From Propionicimonas sp. (lineage in GTDB: Bacteria; Actinomycetota; Actinomycetes; Propionibacteriales; Propionibacteriaceae), in NCBI GenBank assembly GCA_013791955.1, contig VMSW01000007.1:868001-932000 (forward strand): a stretch of 64,000 nucleotides of DNA. The letters are read 5' to 3'. Position 1 is the first letter of the stretch; each line of letters begins with the position of its first letter. The notes under the pieces were generated by a model. The model saw only the letters and a list, made by a program, of their open reading frames with translations. It was not told where the DNA came from and did not search any database. A program made the translations under genes and the position numbers. Shown here piece by piece: positions 45,661-53,583 of the stretch.

Positions 45661-46271
45661 TTCGCGGCCTCGGCGACGTGGGCCACCGCTTCCTCGTAGG
45701 AGGCCTGGCCCGGCAACTCCGACTTGTTATAGATCAGTCGCACCACGCCGGTTGGGTACGCCTGGCAGCGATCCAGCCGGAGTGGTTGCAGTCCGGAATG
45801 TTCGGCGAAGAGGCGCTGCCCAGCACCGGCCAGTACGGGATGGACGTACAGGCGGAGCTCGTCCAACTCCCCGGCTGCCAGCAATTGGCGAACTACCGAG
45901 ATCGACCCGGGAACCAGCACCTTGGCTGTTCCCGGCTGCTCATGCAACTGCTGTGCTGTTGCCAATAGATCAGCGGTCGAGGTCACATTGCGCCAGCCCA
46001 GATCGGTCGCGCCCCGGGTGGCGACCATCTTGGGTAGGTCGCCCAGCTGAGCAGCGAAGGCTGCGTCCTCGCCGCCATCAGCCTCACGCTGCGGCCAAGC
46101 GCCAGCGAAGCTGTCGTAGGTGACGCGGCCAAGTAGTAGCAGGTCGACGTCGGCGTAGTCTTCGGCAACGCCGGCGCCCATGTTTTGGTCAAAGTAGGGG
46201 AAGTGCCAGGCTTCATCGATCTCGGCTACGCCGTCCAATGAGCAGAAGTGGGTAGCGACGATCGTGGTCAT
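45657..46271 (-). CDS. dihydrofolate reductase family (RibD C-terminal-like) protein
   Basis: A 204-residue protein with the RibD-C/DHFR-like fold: IVATHFCSLDGVAEIDEAWHFPYFDQ, DLLLLGRVTYDSFAGAWP, and GSISVVRQLLAAGELDELRLYVHPVLAGAGQRLF. The last motif is the family hallmark. Reaction unknown; probably an NADPH-dependent oxidoreductase. The ATG at 46271 follows GAGG by 7 bases. It comes 9 bases after the DUF167 stop, so it shares the lexA transcript and would be SOS-induced. Confidence 0.85.
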   Translation of the reverse strand: MTTIVATHFCSLDGVAEIDEAWHFPYFDQNMGAGVAEDYADVDLLLLGRVTYDSFAGAWPQREADGGEDAAFAAQLGDLPKMVATRGATDLGWRNVTSTADLLATAQQLHEQPGTAKVLVPGSISVVRQLLAAGELDELRLYVHPVLAGAGQRLFAEHSGLQPLRLDRCQAYPTGVVRLIYNKSELPGQASYEEAVAHVAEAAN

Positions 46272-46280
46272 TGGCAATCC

Positions 46281-46547
46281 TCAACTGTCGAGAAGCTCCT
46301 GGAGGCGATCATGATGATCGCCGGTGATCTCAACCAGTTTGGACCTACTGGTGGTACCCGACACCAGTGTCAATTCCCGCACGGGCACTTTGAACGCCTT
46401 CGCCAGCGCCTTGAAAGCCCCTTCGGTGGCGCGCCCATCTACTGCCGGTGCTTGGACGGCCACCACCAGGGCGTCCTCGCCATAGCGTCCACCGACCTTG
46501 GTGCGGCTGGCGCCTGGCTTAACCCGGATAGCGAATCTGATGGTCAG
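46281..46547 (-). CDS. DUF167/YggU family protein, probable CTG start
   Basis: An 88-residue protein of the DUF167 (UPF0235) family: [48 protein letters not shown]. The core starts almost at the end of lexA, and the only nearby start-like codon with a ribosome-binding site is CTG at 46547. It overlaps the lexA stop (CTGA) with GAGG 5 bases upstream. The first in-frame ATG is 30 codons earlier, at 46637 inside lexA, and would add unrelated residues. Function unknown. Co-transcribed with lexA. Confidence 0.75.
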   Translation of the reverse strand: MTIRFAIRVKPGASRTKVGGRYGEDALVVAVQAPAVDGRATEGAFKALAKAFKVPVRELTLVSGTTSRSKLVEITGDHHDRLQELLDS

Positions 46548-47311
46548 ACCCGCCTCAGGACCGCGACCACCTTGCCAAGGATGGAAGCTTCGTTGCCATC
46601 GATCGGTTCGTAGGCCGGGTTGTGTGGCAATAGCCAAACCTGACCCGGAGTGCGCTTGAAAGTCTTCACCGTGGCTTCCTCGCCGAGGAGCGCAGCGACG
46701 ATATCGCCGTTGCTCGCGTCAGGCTGCTGGCGCACAACCACGTAGTCGCCGTCGCAGATTGCTGCCTCGATCATCGAATCGCCCTTGACCTCCAGCAAGA
46801 ACAAAGTGCCTTCACCCACGAGCTGCTTGGGCAAGCTGAAGACGTCTTCAACCACTTGCTCGGCCAGGATCGGCCCGCCGGCGGCGATCCGTCCCAGCAC
46901 CGGTACTTCAACCGAGGACGCCTTCGGCGGCGGGAAGTCGGGCTCAACCGAGGCCGCCACCACCGGTGCGGGGGCCATGGACTCAGGCAGCCGCACCTCG
47001 AGGGCACGGGGGCGATGGGGATCGCGGAAAAGGTAGCCCTTGGCTTGGAGCACCTTCAGCTGGTGGGCCGCCGAGGAGGAAGACGCCAACCCGACTCGGT
47101 CGGCGATCTCGCGGATGCTGGGCGGGTAGCCGCGGTCGGCCAACGCGTCGCGAATGACTTCCAGAATGCGTCGCTGCCGGGCGGTCAGACCCTCGGCATC
47201 GACGGGACCGTCAGGCAGCTCGCTGACCTTGGTGCCGAGCTGGGCGGCCACATCTTCTTTGCTGGGACGACCCGGCCGACGCGGAGGCGGGGGAACGGAC
47301 TTTGTTGCCAT
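46544..47311 (-). CDS. lexA: SOS repressor LexA
   Basis: 255 residues. A Pro-rich N-terminal tail of 40 residues, then the LexA winged helix [53 protein letters not shown]. The autocleavage site is Ala144-Gly145 in [10 protein letters not shown]. The catalytic Ser179 lies in [10 protein letters not shown] and Lys216 in EEATVKTF. The gene has a leaderless-type -10 and a LexA box over its -35 region, so it is self-repressed. Followed by DUF167 and a DHFR-like gene. Confidence 0.98.
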   Translation of the reverse strand: MATKSVPPPPRRPGRPSKEDVAAQLGTKVSELPDGPVDAEGLTARQRRILEVIRDALADRGYPPSIREIADRVGLASSSSAAHQLKVLQAKGYLFRDPHRPRALEVRLPESMAPAPVVAASVEPDFPPPKASSVEVPVLGRIAAGGPILAEQVVEDVFSLPKQLVGEGTLFLLEVKGDSMIEAAICDGDYVVVRQQPDASNGDIVAALLGEEATVKTFKRTPGQVWLLPHNPAYEPIDGNEASILGKVVAVLRRV

Positions 47312-47317
47312 GTAGCC

Positions 47318-47323
47318 AAGTTA
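47318..47323 (-). promoter_or_regulatory. -10 hexamer of lexA (leaderless type)
   Basis: Minus strand TAACTT, 6 bases, ATG at 47311. The adjoining LexA box lies where the -35 should be. Confidence 0.55.
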
Positions 47324-47342
47324 GCGCCGCGCCCGCGGGGAA

Positions 47343-47358
47343 TCAAACATATGTTCGA
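47343..47358. promoter_or_regulatory. LexA box 1 (lexA promoter)
   Basis: TCAAACATATGTTCGA, one mismatch from TCGAAC-N4-GTTCGA. It overlaps the -35 position of the lexA promoter. Confidence 0.85.
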
Positions 47359-47443
47359 GCGTGTCGCCAGATCGGCTGTCGATCCAGTGTCTGCGGAACT
47401 GTCAGTGCCACCTGGGAGGGTTCTTTTAGCGCGACACGCCGAG

Positions 47444-47459
47444 GCGAACAGCTGTTCGA
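47444..47459. promoter_or_regulatory. LexA box 2 (SOS membrane protein promoter)
   Basis: GCGAACAGCTGTTCGA, one mismatch from the consensus, placed over the -35 of the gene at 47516. Confidence 0.85.
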
Positions 47460-47478
47460 TTAAGTCGGAGTCGAGCGA

Positions 47479-47484
47479 TAGAGT
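47479..47484 (+). promoter_or_regulatory. -10 hexamer of the SOS membrane protein gene
   Basis: TAGAGT, flanked on both sides by LexA boxes; 31 bases before the ATG. Confidence 0.5.
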
Positions 47485-47485
47485 A

Positions 47486-47501
47486 TCGAACAGTTGTTCG
47501 A
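47486..47501. promoter_or_regulatory. LexA box 3 (SOS membrane protein promoter)
   Basis: TCGAACAGTTGTTCGA is a perfect palindromic match in its fixed bases, covering the expected transcription start. Confidence 0.9.
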
Positions 47502-47515
47502 GAGAGGTGGAGACC

Positions 47516-47881
47516 ATGAGCGCAGTGCTGGTTGACGAACTTACAGTTCCGGCCCGAGCTTTGCTTCGGCGGGCGCGCGCCGCCACCGCTGCCGACCGTC
47601 TCTCCGCTCCAGCCCAGACCGCAGACCGAGTGGCGGTGGTTCGTGAGCTTCGCCCTGGTAGGGCTGTCCAGTTGGCGCCGCTGCCGCCAGTGGTGGCACT
47701 GCCAACTGGCGACGCGACGGCCTGGCGACTTACTGATCGCGGCATCGCGGTGGTCTTGGCCCTTTTTGTGGGGCTATTCGTCACTGGGGTGGCTGTAATC
47801 GTTACTAGCTTCCTCGCGGTGAGCGAGGCCCCGCTAGGGGCCGCCGATTCTATGAGCGTGGTGGCTGGCTCGGTTCGCTGA
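47516..47881 (+). CDS. SOS-controlled single-pass membrane protein, putative division checkpoint
   Basis: 121 residues: a cytosolic Arg/Ala-rich part (1-72), one transmembrane helix (about 76-101, GIAVVLALFVGLFVTGVAVIVTSFL) and a 20-residue outer tail. GAGAGGTGG lies upstream of the ATG. Two LexA boxes bracket its promoter. In other actinomycetes this place, divergent from lexA, holds SOS cell-division inhibitors such as DivS (Corynebacterium) or the LysM protein ChiZ/Rv2719c (Mycobacterium). The LysM domain of ChiZ is absent here. Sequence identity to those proteins is not evident, so function is inferred from location, topology and regulation. Confidence 0.8.
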   Translation: MSAVLVDELTVPARALLRRARAATAADRLSAPAQTADRVAVVRELRPGRAVQLAPLPPVVALPTGDATAWRLTDRGIAVVLALFVGLFVTGVAVIVTSFLAVSEAPLGAADSMSVVAGSVR

Positions 47882-47965
47882 GCGGCGGAGGGTGATCAAT
47901 TAGGTAGTGCGGAGCGACACGCCAACGAGTTGGCCTTGCATAGTGGTCCCTTTGCTGCGTAACCT

Positions 47966-48010
47966 CTAGATCTAGTAGTTACATGCTTGTGTTTCGTCCA
48001 CAGATTGTGG
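47966..48010 (+). promoter_or_regulatory. candidate tandem NrdR boxes upstream of nrdR
   Basis: Two dyads, CTAGATCTAG (47966-47975) and CCACAGATTGTGG (47998-48010), have centres 33-34 bases apart, near the three helical turns usual for NrdR box pairs. The match to the NrdR consensus is partial. The rest of 47882-48069 appears empty. Confidence 0.35.
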
Positions 48011-48069
48011 TCGTTGCCCACATGTTTTCCACAGCTTCACCCACCGCCAGCCCGCAGGAAGGTCCGAAG

Positions 48070-48528
48070 ATGCACTGCCCGTTCTGTCGTCACACCGATA
48101 CGAGGGTGCTTGACAGCCGGGTTGCCGAAGATGGCAAGAGCATCCGACGTCGGCGCCAATGTCCTACCTGTGAACGGCGGTTCACCACGCTGGAGCAGAT
48201 GCAGCTCGTGGTGGTGAAGCGATCTGGCGTGGTGGAGCCCTTCTCCAGGGAGAAGGTCATCACCGGTGTCGCCAAGGCCTGCAAGGGCCGGCCAGTCTCC
48301 GAAACCGATCTGGCCAGGTTGGGCCAGCAAGTGGAAGAGGTGCTGCGCGCCTCCGGACAAGCCGAGATCCCCGCCGATGAAGTCGGCGTGACGATTCTCG
48401 GCCCACTGCGAGAACTCGACGCGGTGGCCTACCTGCGCTTCGCCAGCGTGTACAAGAAGTTTGACTCGGTAGACGATTTCTCCGAAGAGATCGAGACGTT
48501 GCGTCAGCCCGCCCTGACCAAGCAGTAA
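48070..48528 (+). CDS. nrdR: transcriptional repressor NrdR
   Basis: Zinc-ribbon/ATP-cone repressor of ribonucleotide reductase genes; 152 residues. Zinc cysteines Cys3, Cys6, Cys31, Cys34 (MHCPFCRH...[12 protein letters not shown]). ATP-cone from about residue 47: [31 protein letters not shown]. The ATG at 48070 follows GGAAGG. An in-frame upstream ATG is not conserved sequence. nrdJ follows after 40 bases and is probably co-transcribed. Confidence 0.97.
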   Translation: MHCPFCRHTDTRVLDSRVAEDGKSIRRRRQCPTCERRFTTLEQMQLVVVKRSGVVEPFSREKVITGVAKACKGRPVSETDLARLGQQVEEVLRASGQAEIPADEVGVTILGPLRELDAVAYLRFASVYKKFDSVDDFSEEIETLRQPALTKQ

Positions 48529-48568
48529 ACCAGCAATCGCCCCCCAAGAATCGAAAGGCAGTTCCATC

Positions 48569-51406
48569 ATGACCGAGACCGTGAAGGCCACCTCCCGCGG
48601 TGGCCGCAAGGCTCCGGGTTTGAAGATCGACCGGGTCTTCACCACGTCCGGTGTGCACCCCTATGACCAGGTCACTTGGGATCTGCGCGATGTGGTGCAG
48701 ACCAACTGGAAGACCGGTGAGACGGTTTTCGAGCAGCGCGGGGTGGAGTTCCCCGATTTCTGGAGCGTGAATGCCTCCACGATCGTCACCACCAAATACT
48801 TCCGGGGCGCGCTGGGCACGCCGGTTCGCGAGTCGAGCCTGAAGACGCTGATCGATCGGGTGGTGAAGACCTACCGCAAGGCTGGTGAAGACAACGATTA
48901 CTTCGCTTCGCCCGAAGATGCCGAGGTTTTCGAGCACGAACTAACCTGGATGCTGCTGCATCAGTACTTCAGCTTCAACTCCCCAGTTTGGTTCAACGTG
49001 GGCACCACCAGCCCGCAGCAGGTGAGTGCCTGCTTCATTCTCAGCGTTGACGACTCGATGGACTCGATCCTGAACTGGTACAAGGAAGAGGGCTTCATCT
49101 TCAAGGGCGGCTCGGGGGCCGGCCTGAACCTCTCGCGGATCCGGTCGTCCAAGGAGTTGCTGTCTTCGGGTGGCACGGCATCGGGACCGGTGTCGTTCAT
49201 GCGTGGTGCCGATGCCAGCGCGGGCACGATCAAGTCCGGCGGAGCTACTCGGCGCGCGGCCAAGATGGTCGTGCTGGACGTTGACCACCCAGATATCTAC
49301 GAGTTTGTTGAGACCAAAGCGCGCGAAGAAGACAAGATCCGCGCCCTGCGCGACGCCGGCTTCGACATGGACCTTGGTGGCCGCGACATTGTCAGCGTCC
49401 AGTACCAGAACGCCAACAACTCGGTGCGAGTGAGCGACGAGTTCATGCGCGCGGTCGAAGACGGCACGCCTTTCGGGCTGCGGGCCCGAGGGACCGGCGA
49501 GGTGATTGAGACTGTCGATGCCCGTGAGTTGTTCGGCAAGATCAGCCACGCCGCGTGGGAATGCGCCGACCCCGGCATCCAGTACGACGACACGATCAAC
49601 GCCTGGCACACCAACCCGGAGTCTGGCCGGATCAATGCGTCCAACCCCTGCAGCGAGTACATGAGCCTGGACAACTCCTCCTGCAACCTGGCCAGCCTGA
49701 ACCTGATGAAATTCCTGCGCGCCGACGACACCTTCGACGTGGAGCAGTTCGTCAAGGCGGTCGAGATCATCATCACCGCGATGGACATCTCGATCTGCTT
49801 CGCCGACTTCCCGACCGAGCCCATCGCCCAGACCACTCGCGACTTCCGCCAGCTGGGCATCGGTTATGCCAACCTCGGTGCGCTGTTGATGGCAGTCGGG
49901 CGTGGCTACGACTCCGACGGTGGACGGGCGTTGGCGGCGGCGATCACCTCACTGATGACCGCTACCTCCTACCGGCGCTCGGCTGAGTTGGCCGCCATCG
50001 TTGGCCCGTACGCCGGCTACGCCCGCAACGCTGCCGCTCATCAGCGGGTGATGCGCAAGCACCAGGCTGCCAACGACGACGTCCGTACCTTCGACGGCCT
50101 CGACTCGCCGGTGCTCACCGCGGCTGGAGCCGAATGGAGCAAGGTTGTCTCCCTCGGCGCCAAGAACGGCTTCCGTAACGCCCAGGCCTCGGTGTTGGCT
50201 CCGACCGGAACCATCGGCTTCATGATGGATTGCGATACCACCGGCATCGAGCCGGACTTCTCGCTGGTGAAGTTCAAGAAGCTGGTTGGTGGCGGTTCGA
50301 TGCAGATCGTCAACCAGACGATTCCGCGGGCGCTCACCCGGCTCGGCTATGCCGAGGAGACCGCCGAGGCGATCGTCGAGTTCATCGCCAACCACGGCCA
50401 CGTGATCGATGCGCCAGCGCTGAAGACCGAACACTACGACGTGTTCGACACCGCCATGGGCCAACGTGCCATCAAGCCGATGGGTCATGTGCGAATGATG
50501 GCCGCGGTGCAACCGTTCCTCTCCGGCGCGATTTCCAAGACGGTGAATCTGCCCGAAACCGCCGAGGTGGAAGACATCGCCGATGTCTACGTGCAGGGCT
50601 GGAAACTCGGCCTGAAGGCACTGGCGGTCTACCGTGACAACTGCAAGGTTGGCCAGCCGCTAAGCGACGGCAAGAAGCCCGAAGAAAAGGCTGCCACAGC
50701 TGCTGAGCCGACGGTGAAGATCGAATACCGGCCACGCCGCAACCGGCTGCCGAAGTCTCGGATCAGCCGCACTACCTCCTTCTCGGTGGCAGGCGCTGAG
50801 GGTTACATGACCTCAGGTCAGTACGACGAGGGCGGCCTGGGCGAGTTGTTCCTCAAGCTCGGCAAGCAGGGTTCAACCCTGGCTGGTGTGATGGATGCCT
50901 TCTCGATTGCGGTCTCGATCGGTCTGCAATACGGCGTGCCACTTGAGCAGTACGTGCAGAAGTTCACCAACCTGAAGTTCGAGCCGGCTGGCATGACCGA
51001 TGACCCCGACATTCGGATGGCGCAATCGATCATGGACTACATCTTCCGGCGGCTAGCGCTGGACTACCTGTCCTTCGATGAGCGGGCCGAGCTGGGCATT
51101 CACACTGCGGGCGAGCGGGCGCGCTACGTGGAGACCGGCAAGTACATCTCCGAAGAGGATGAGGCGGAGATGATCGAGTCCGAGTCGTTGAAGAACGACG
51201 AGGGAGATGACGTCCGGGTGCATGAGGACGGCCCGAATCAGCCAGCCCTGGTGCCCATGGAGGCGCATTCCACCGCCGAGGTGCTGGAGCGGATTTCCGG
51301 CATGAGTGTGGACGCGCCGTTGTGTCTCACCTGTGGCACCAAGATGCGCCGCTCGGGCTCCTGCTACATCTGCGAAGGCTGTGGCGCTACCAGCGGTTGC
51401 AGCTGA
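48569..51406 (+). CDS. nrdJ: adenosylcobalamin-dependent (class II) ribonucleotide reductase
   Basis: Reduces ribonucleotides to deoxyribonucleotides using B12; 945 residues. The active-site region starts with FSFNSPVWFNVG...QVSACFILSVDDSMDSI and contains FKGGSGAGLNLSRIRSSKE, NPCSEYMSLDNSSCNLASLNL and APTGTIGFMMDCDTTGIEPDFSLVKFK. The C-terminal zinc-finger-like segment has CLTCGTKMRRSGSCYICEGCGATSGCS, the redox cysteines used for re-reduction. No B12 riboswitch was recognised upstream. AAGG precedes the ATG. A strong terminator follows. Confidence 0.97.
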   Translation: MTETVKATSRGGRKAPGLKIDRVFTTSGVHPYDQVTWDLRDVVQTNWKTGETVFEQRGVEFPDFWSVNASTIVTTKYFRGALGTPVRESSLKTLIDRVVKTYRKAGEDNDYFASPEDAEVFEHELTWMLLHQYFSFNSPVWFNVGTTSPQQVSACFILSVDDSMDSILNWYKEEGFIFKGGSGAGLNLSRIRSSKELLSSGGTASGPVSFMRGADASAGTIKSGGATRRAAKMVVLDVDHPDIYEFVETKAREEDKIRALRDAGFDMDLGGRDIVSVQYQNANNSVRVSDEFMRAVEDGTPFGLRARGTGEVIETVDARELFGKISHAAWECADPGIQYDDTINAWHTNPESGRINASNPCSEYMSLDNSSCNLASLNLMKFLRADDTFDVEQFVKAVEIIITAMDISICFADFPTEPIAQTTRDFRQLGIGYANLGALLMAVGRGYDSDGGRALAAAITSLMTATSYRRSAELAAIVGPYAGYARNAAAHQRVMRKHQAANDDVRTFDGLDSPVLTAAGAEWSKVVSLGAKNGFRNAQASVLAPTGTIGFMMDCDTTGIEPDFSLVKFKKLVGGGSMQIVNQTIPRALTRLGYAEETAEAIVEFIANHGHVIDAPALKTEHYDVFDTAMGQRAIKPMGHVRMMAAVQPFLSGAISKTVNLPETAEVEDIADVYVQGWKLGLKALAVYRDNCKVGQPLSDGKKPEEKAATAAEPTVKIEYRPRRNRLPKSRISRTTSFSVAGAEGYMTSGQYDEGGLGELFLKLGKQGSTLAGVMDAFSIAVSIGLQYGVPLEQYVQKFTNLKFEPAGMTDDPDIRMAQSIMDYIFRRLALDYLSFDERAELGIHTAGERARYVETGKYISEEDEAEMIESESLKNDEGDDVRVHEDGPNQPALVPMEAHSTAEVLERISGMSVDAPLCLTCGTKMRRSGSCYICEGCGATSGCS

Positions 51407-51415
51407 CCTGAGGAT

Positions 51416-51470
51416 CTAAGGCGCGCGGGCCGGGTGTGGGGATGCTTCCCACCCGGCCCGCACGCCTTAG
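51416..51470 (+). terminator. terminator after nrdJ
   Basis: A long GC-rich stem of more than 20 bp (CTAAGGCG...GGG with CCC...CGCCTTAG) with three unpaired or mismatched positions and a short loop around gatgctt. No T tract on the plus side. Confidence 0.75.
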
Positions 51471-51481
51471 CTAGCTGAATC

Positions 51482-51694
51482 TCAGTCCTGGTCTGCGTCC
51501 TCGTCATCCGCCGCGCTGACCACATTGGTGGTGACGGCGAAGTTGACCACCGAGGCCGTCTGGGTTGGCTGAGGCGCCGGAGGCGCGGAGCGCTCGCCGG
51601 GAACGTTGGGACGGACGGGCTCGCCCATCGCTGCGCGAAGAGCTTGCGCGATCGCATTACCAGCCGCGGGGTCGTATTTGCGGATTTCGGCCAT
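51482..51694 (-). CDS. small hypothetical protein
   Basis: 70 residues, unrecognised. The first 25 (MAEIRKYDPAAGNAIAQALRAAMGE) look helical, followed by a Pro-rich linker and an acidic tail ADDEDADQD. A -10 hexamer 6 bases before the ATG supports expression. It is 9 bases downstream of the DedA-like gene stop, so it could also be part of that transcript. Confidence 0.55.
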   Translation of the reverse strand: MAEIRKYDPAAGNAIAQALRAAMGEPVRPNVPGERSAPPAPQPTQTASVVNFAVTTNVVSAADDEDADQD

Positions 51695-51700
51695 GGCCTA

Positions 51701-51706
51701 AGCCTA
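51701..51706 (-). promoter_or_regulatory. -10 hexamer of the 70-residue protein gene (leaderless type)
   Basis: Minus strand TAGGCT, 6 bases, ATG at 51694; it overlaps the end of the DedA-like gene. Confidence 0.4.
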
Positions 51707-52222
51707 CGGCGCCGGAGTGGAGATATTGGGCTCAGGCTGCCGAGTCTCAGGCGTGCCGGTGCGCCGCCGGAACTGCCAAACGACATAGAACGCGATGGCT
51801 GCGGACGCGAGGGCGAAGCCGCCAATGGCCAGCGCTGGCGAAAAGGCGTAGAGCCGGCCGAACAGATCCAGCCCAACCGTGCCCAGAGTGGCGTAAAGCA
51901 GCGCCCACACCACTCCGCCGATGGCTACCGCTGGCAGATAGTGGCGCAACTTCATTCCGGTGGCACCAGCGGCGAGGTTGGCCAGAGTCTGGAAACCGAT
52001 GGTGAGGAACGACAGGGTCACCACGGGGGCGCCGTAGATGTCGATGCGCTCGGCCGCACGGACGTAGCCGGGTGAGTTGAGTAGCTTCGACAACCGGGTG
52101 TGACGGATTCCCGCCGAGCCGAGGCGTCCCAGCCAGAAGGTGGCGTTGGCCCGCGCCATCACGATCACGAACAGCGCCGCAACGATGATCGGGAAGGGGG
52201 CGTCCCACTTAGTCGGGTCCAT
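51704..52222 (-). CDS. DedA/VTT family membrane protein
   Basis: 172 residues with four to five hydrophobic segments. The family pattern is seen in ERIDIYGAPVVTLSFLTIGFQTLANLAAGATGMKLRHYLPAVAIGGVVWALLYATLG, where G-x2-M-x2-R-x-F-x2 of DedA appears as GMKLRHYL. DedA proteins have been linked to lipid flipping and membrane homeostasis. This one is short, lacking the N-terminal half of typical DedA (about 200-220 residues). The ATG at 52222 has GGAGG 5 bases upstream. Confidence 0.8.
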   Translation of the reverse strand: MDPTKWDAPFPIIVAALFVIVMARANATFWLGRLGSAGIRHTRLSKLLNSPGYVRAAERIDIYGAPVVTLSFLTIGFQTLANLAAGATGMKLRHYLPAVAIGGVVWALLYATLGTVGLDLFGRLYAFSPALAIGGFALASAAIAFYVVWQFRRRTGTPETRQPEPNISTPAP

Positions 52223-52255
52223 TGAGCCTCCTAGTCCGCCCGGCAATCCAGGAGT

Positions 52256-53512
52256 CTAACTGGAGGTTCGCTCCGTTGCTCGCCACAGCACCACGGCGCC
52301 AGCCAGGAAGAGCGCCAGAGCCAACCCCGCCGAGGGATCGCTGGGGTGCAGCAGGGCTCCAGATTGCCAGATCGCCCAGGTGCCGGCGGCGAACAGGGCG
52401 AACCCGCCGATGGCGCCCAGTTGGCTTGGTTCGCCTGGTCCGGGAGTGGGCATGAGTCGCACCTCGATTCGGGCGAGTTGAGGCACTCCGAGCACGACCA
52501 TCAGCAACACCAGGGCGATCAGCAGCAGGGGATTGAGCAAAACTGCGGCTGCGGACGGGAACAGCACAGCTAGTCCAGCCACGATGCCCACGCTGACCAC
52601 GATCGCTGGCACATGCCACAGGTAGACCGAAAGCAGCAGGGCGTTGGCCAGTTGCACCACCCGCGCGACCCGGCGGCTCAGCCGATCAGCCACCCGGCGC
52701 TTCTCCAACAGTGCCAACACTGCCGTCTGGCACAGGCCCAGCAGCGTAATCACCAGCGTTGGTGGTAGCAGGTTGGCCACCGGCACATCGGCCCACGCGA
52801 CAGCGGCCTGGGGGTAGTGCAGCCAACCGACCAGCGCCGCGATTAGCAGGGCCGCCAGCGCGAATACCCCCACCACGGTCGCTGTGCGCCAGCCGCGGAA
52901 CCAGCCGCGGTGGTATGCGATGCCCCATTGGTGGGCCAGTGGCCAGACGAAGGCGAGGTTGAGCCATTGCAGCTCCAGGTTCCCGGTGAGCCGGACGGCC
53001 ACGTCCACTGCGATCAGGGCGATCAGCAGCGGCAGCATCACCCAGCCGCCGAAACGGTCGTGGAGCCAAACGGTGAAGGGCGCCGCCGCGAGCAGCAGTA
53101 GATAGACCACCGCGAACCACAACAGCTGGGCGAACTGGCGGCTGAGGGCTGAGGCTTGAGCTGGCAATCCAAACCAGGCCGCCACTGAGCCGATGATGGC
53201 GAACACGACCACGTACAGCGTCATCGGGCCGAGCAGCCGGCTGCCTCGGATGGTCAGGAAGCGGGCGTATCGCCACCCTGATTCACGCCACTTGTCCACG
53301 ACCACGGCGTTGGCGTAGCCGGCCGCGACGAAGAAGATCGGGATGATCGTGCAGATCCAGCTGATTGCCCACCAGATCGGTCCCGGCGCCCACGGCACCA
53401 CCTGAATCTGGCCGTTCACCATCAGCACCTGCCAAAGCAGGGTGTGAAAGATGATCACGATGAGCATGGAGGCCACCCGGGCAAGGTCTACCAGGTGGTT
53501 GCGTTGTTGCAC
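52256..53512 (-). CDS. acyltransferase 3 family membrane protein
   Basis: 418 residues with 10-12 transmembrane segments of the acyltransferase 3 (OafA/YrhL-like) family. The N-terminus NHLVDLARVASMLIVIIFHTL has the conserved His in segment 1 (R-x10-H pattern), and the following loop has RRGSRLLGP-like RGSRLLGPMTLY. Such proteins acetylate or succinylate surface polysaccharides or other lipid-linked substrates; the substrate is unknown. GTG start at 53512 with a leaderless-type -10. Probably co-transcribed with the DedA-like gene 33 bases downstream. Confidence 0.85.
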   Translation of the reverse strand: MQQRNHLVDLARVASMLIVIIFHTLLWQVLMVNGQIQVVPWAPGPIWWAISWICTIIPIFFVAAGYANAVVVDKWRESGWRYARFLTIRGSRLLGPMTLYVVVFAIIGSVAAWFGLPAQASALSRQFAQLLWFAVVYLLLLAAAPFTVWLHDRFGGWVMLPLLIALIAVDVAVRLTGNLELQWLNLAFVWPLAHQWGIAYHRGWFRGWRTATVVGVFALAALLIAALVGWLHYPQAAVAWADVPVANLLPPTLVITLLGLCQTAVLALLEKRRVADRLSRRVARVVQLANALLLSVYLWHVPAIVVSVGIVAGLAVLFPSAAAVLLNPLLLIALVLLMVVLGVPQLARIEVRLMPTPGPGEPSQLGAIGGFALFAAGTWAIWQSGALLHPSDPSAGLALALFLAGAVVLWRATERTSS

Positions 53513-53518
53513 GGCGCG

Positions 53519-53524
53519 ATTCTA
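53519..53524 (-). promoter_or_regulatory. -10 hexamer of the acyltransferase gene (leaderless type)
   Basis: Minus strand TAGAAT, 6 bases, GTG at 53512. Confidence 0.5.
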
Positions 53525-53571
53525 GGTGCTGCCGCGCTGGGACCGGGACGTGATCAGCACCTGAGGCGGCT

Positions 53572-53577
53572 TAGGCT
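53572..53577 (+). promoter_or_regulatory. -10 hexamer of the AEC transporter gene (leaderless type)
   Basis: TAGGCT, 6 bases, GTG at 53584. It faces the divergent acyltransferase promoter across 47 bases. Confidence 0.5.
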
Positions 53578-53583
53578 GGCCAG

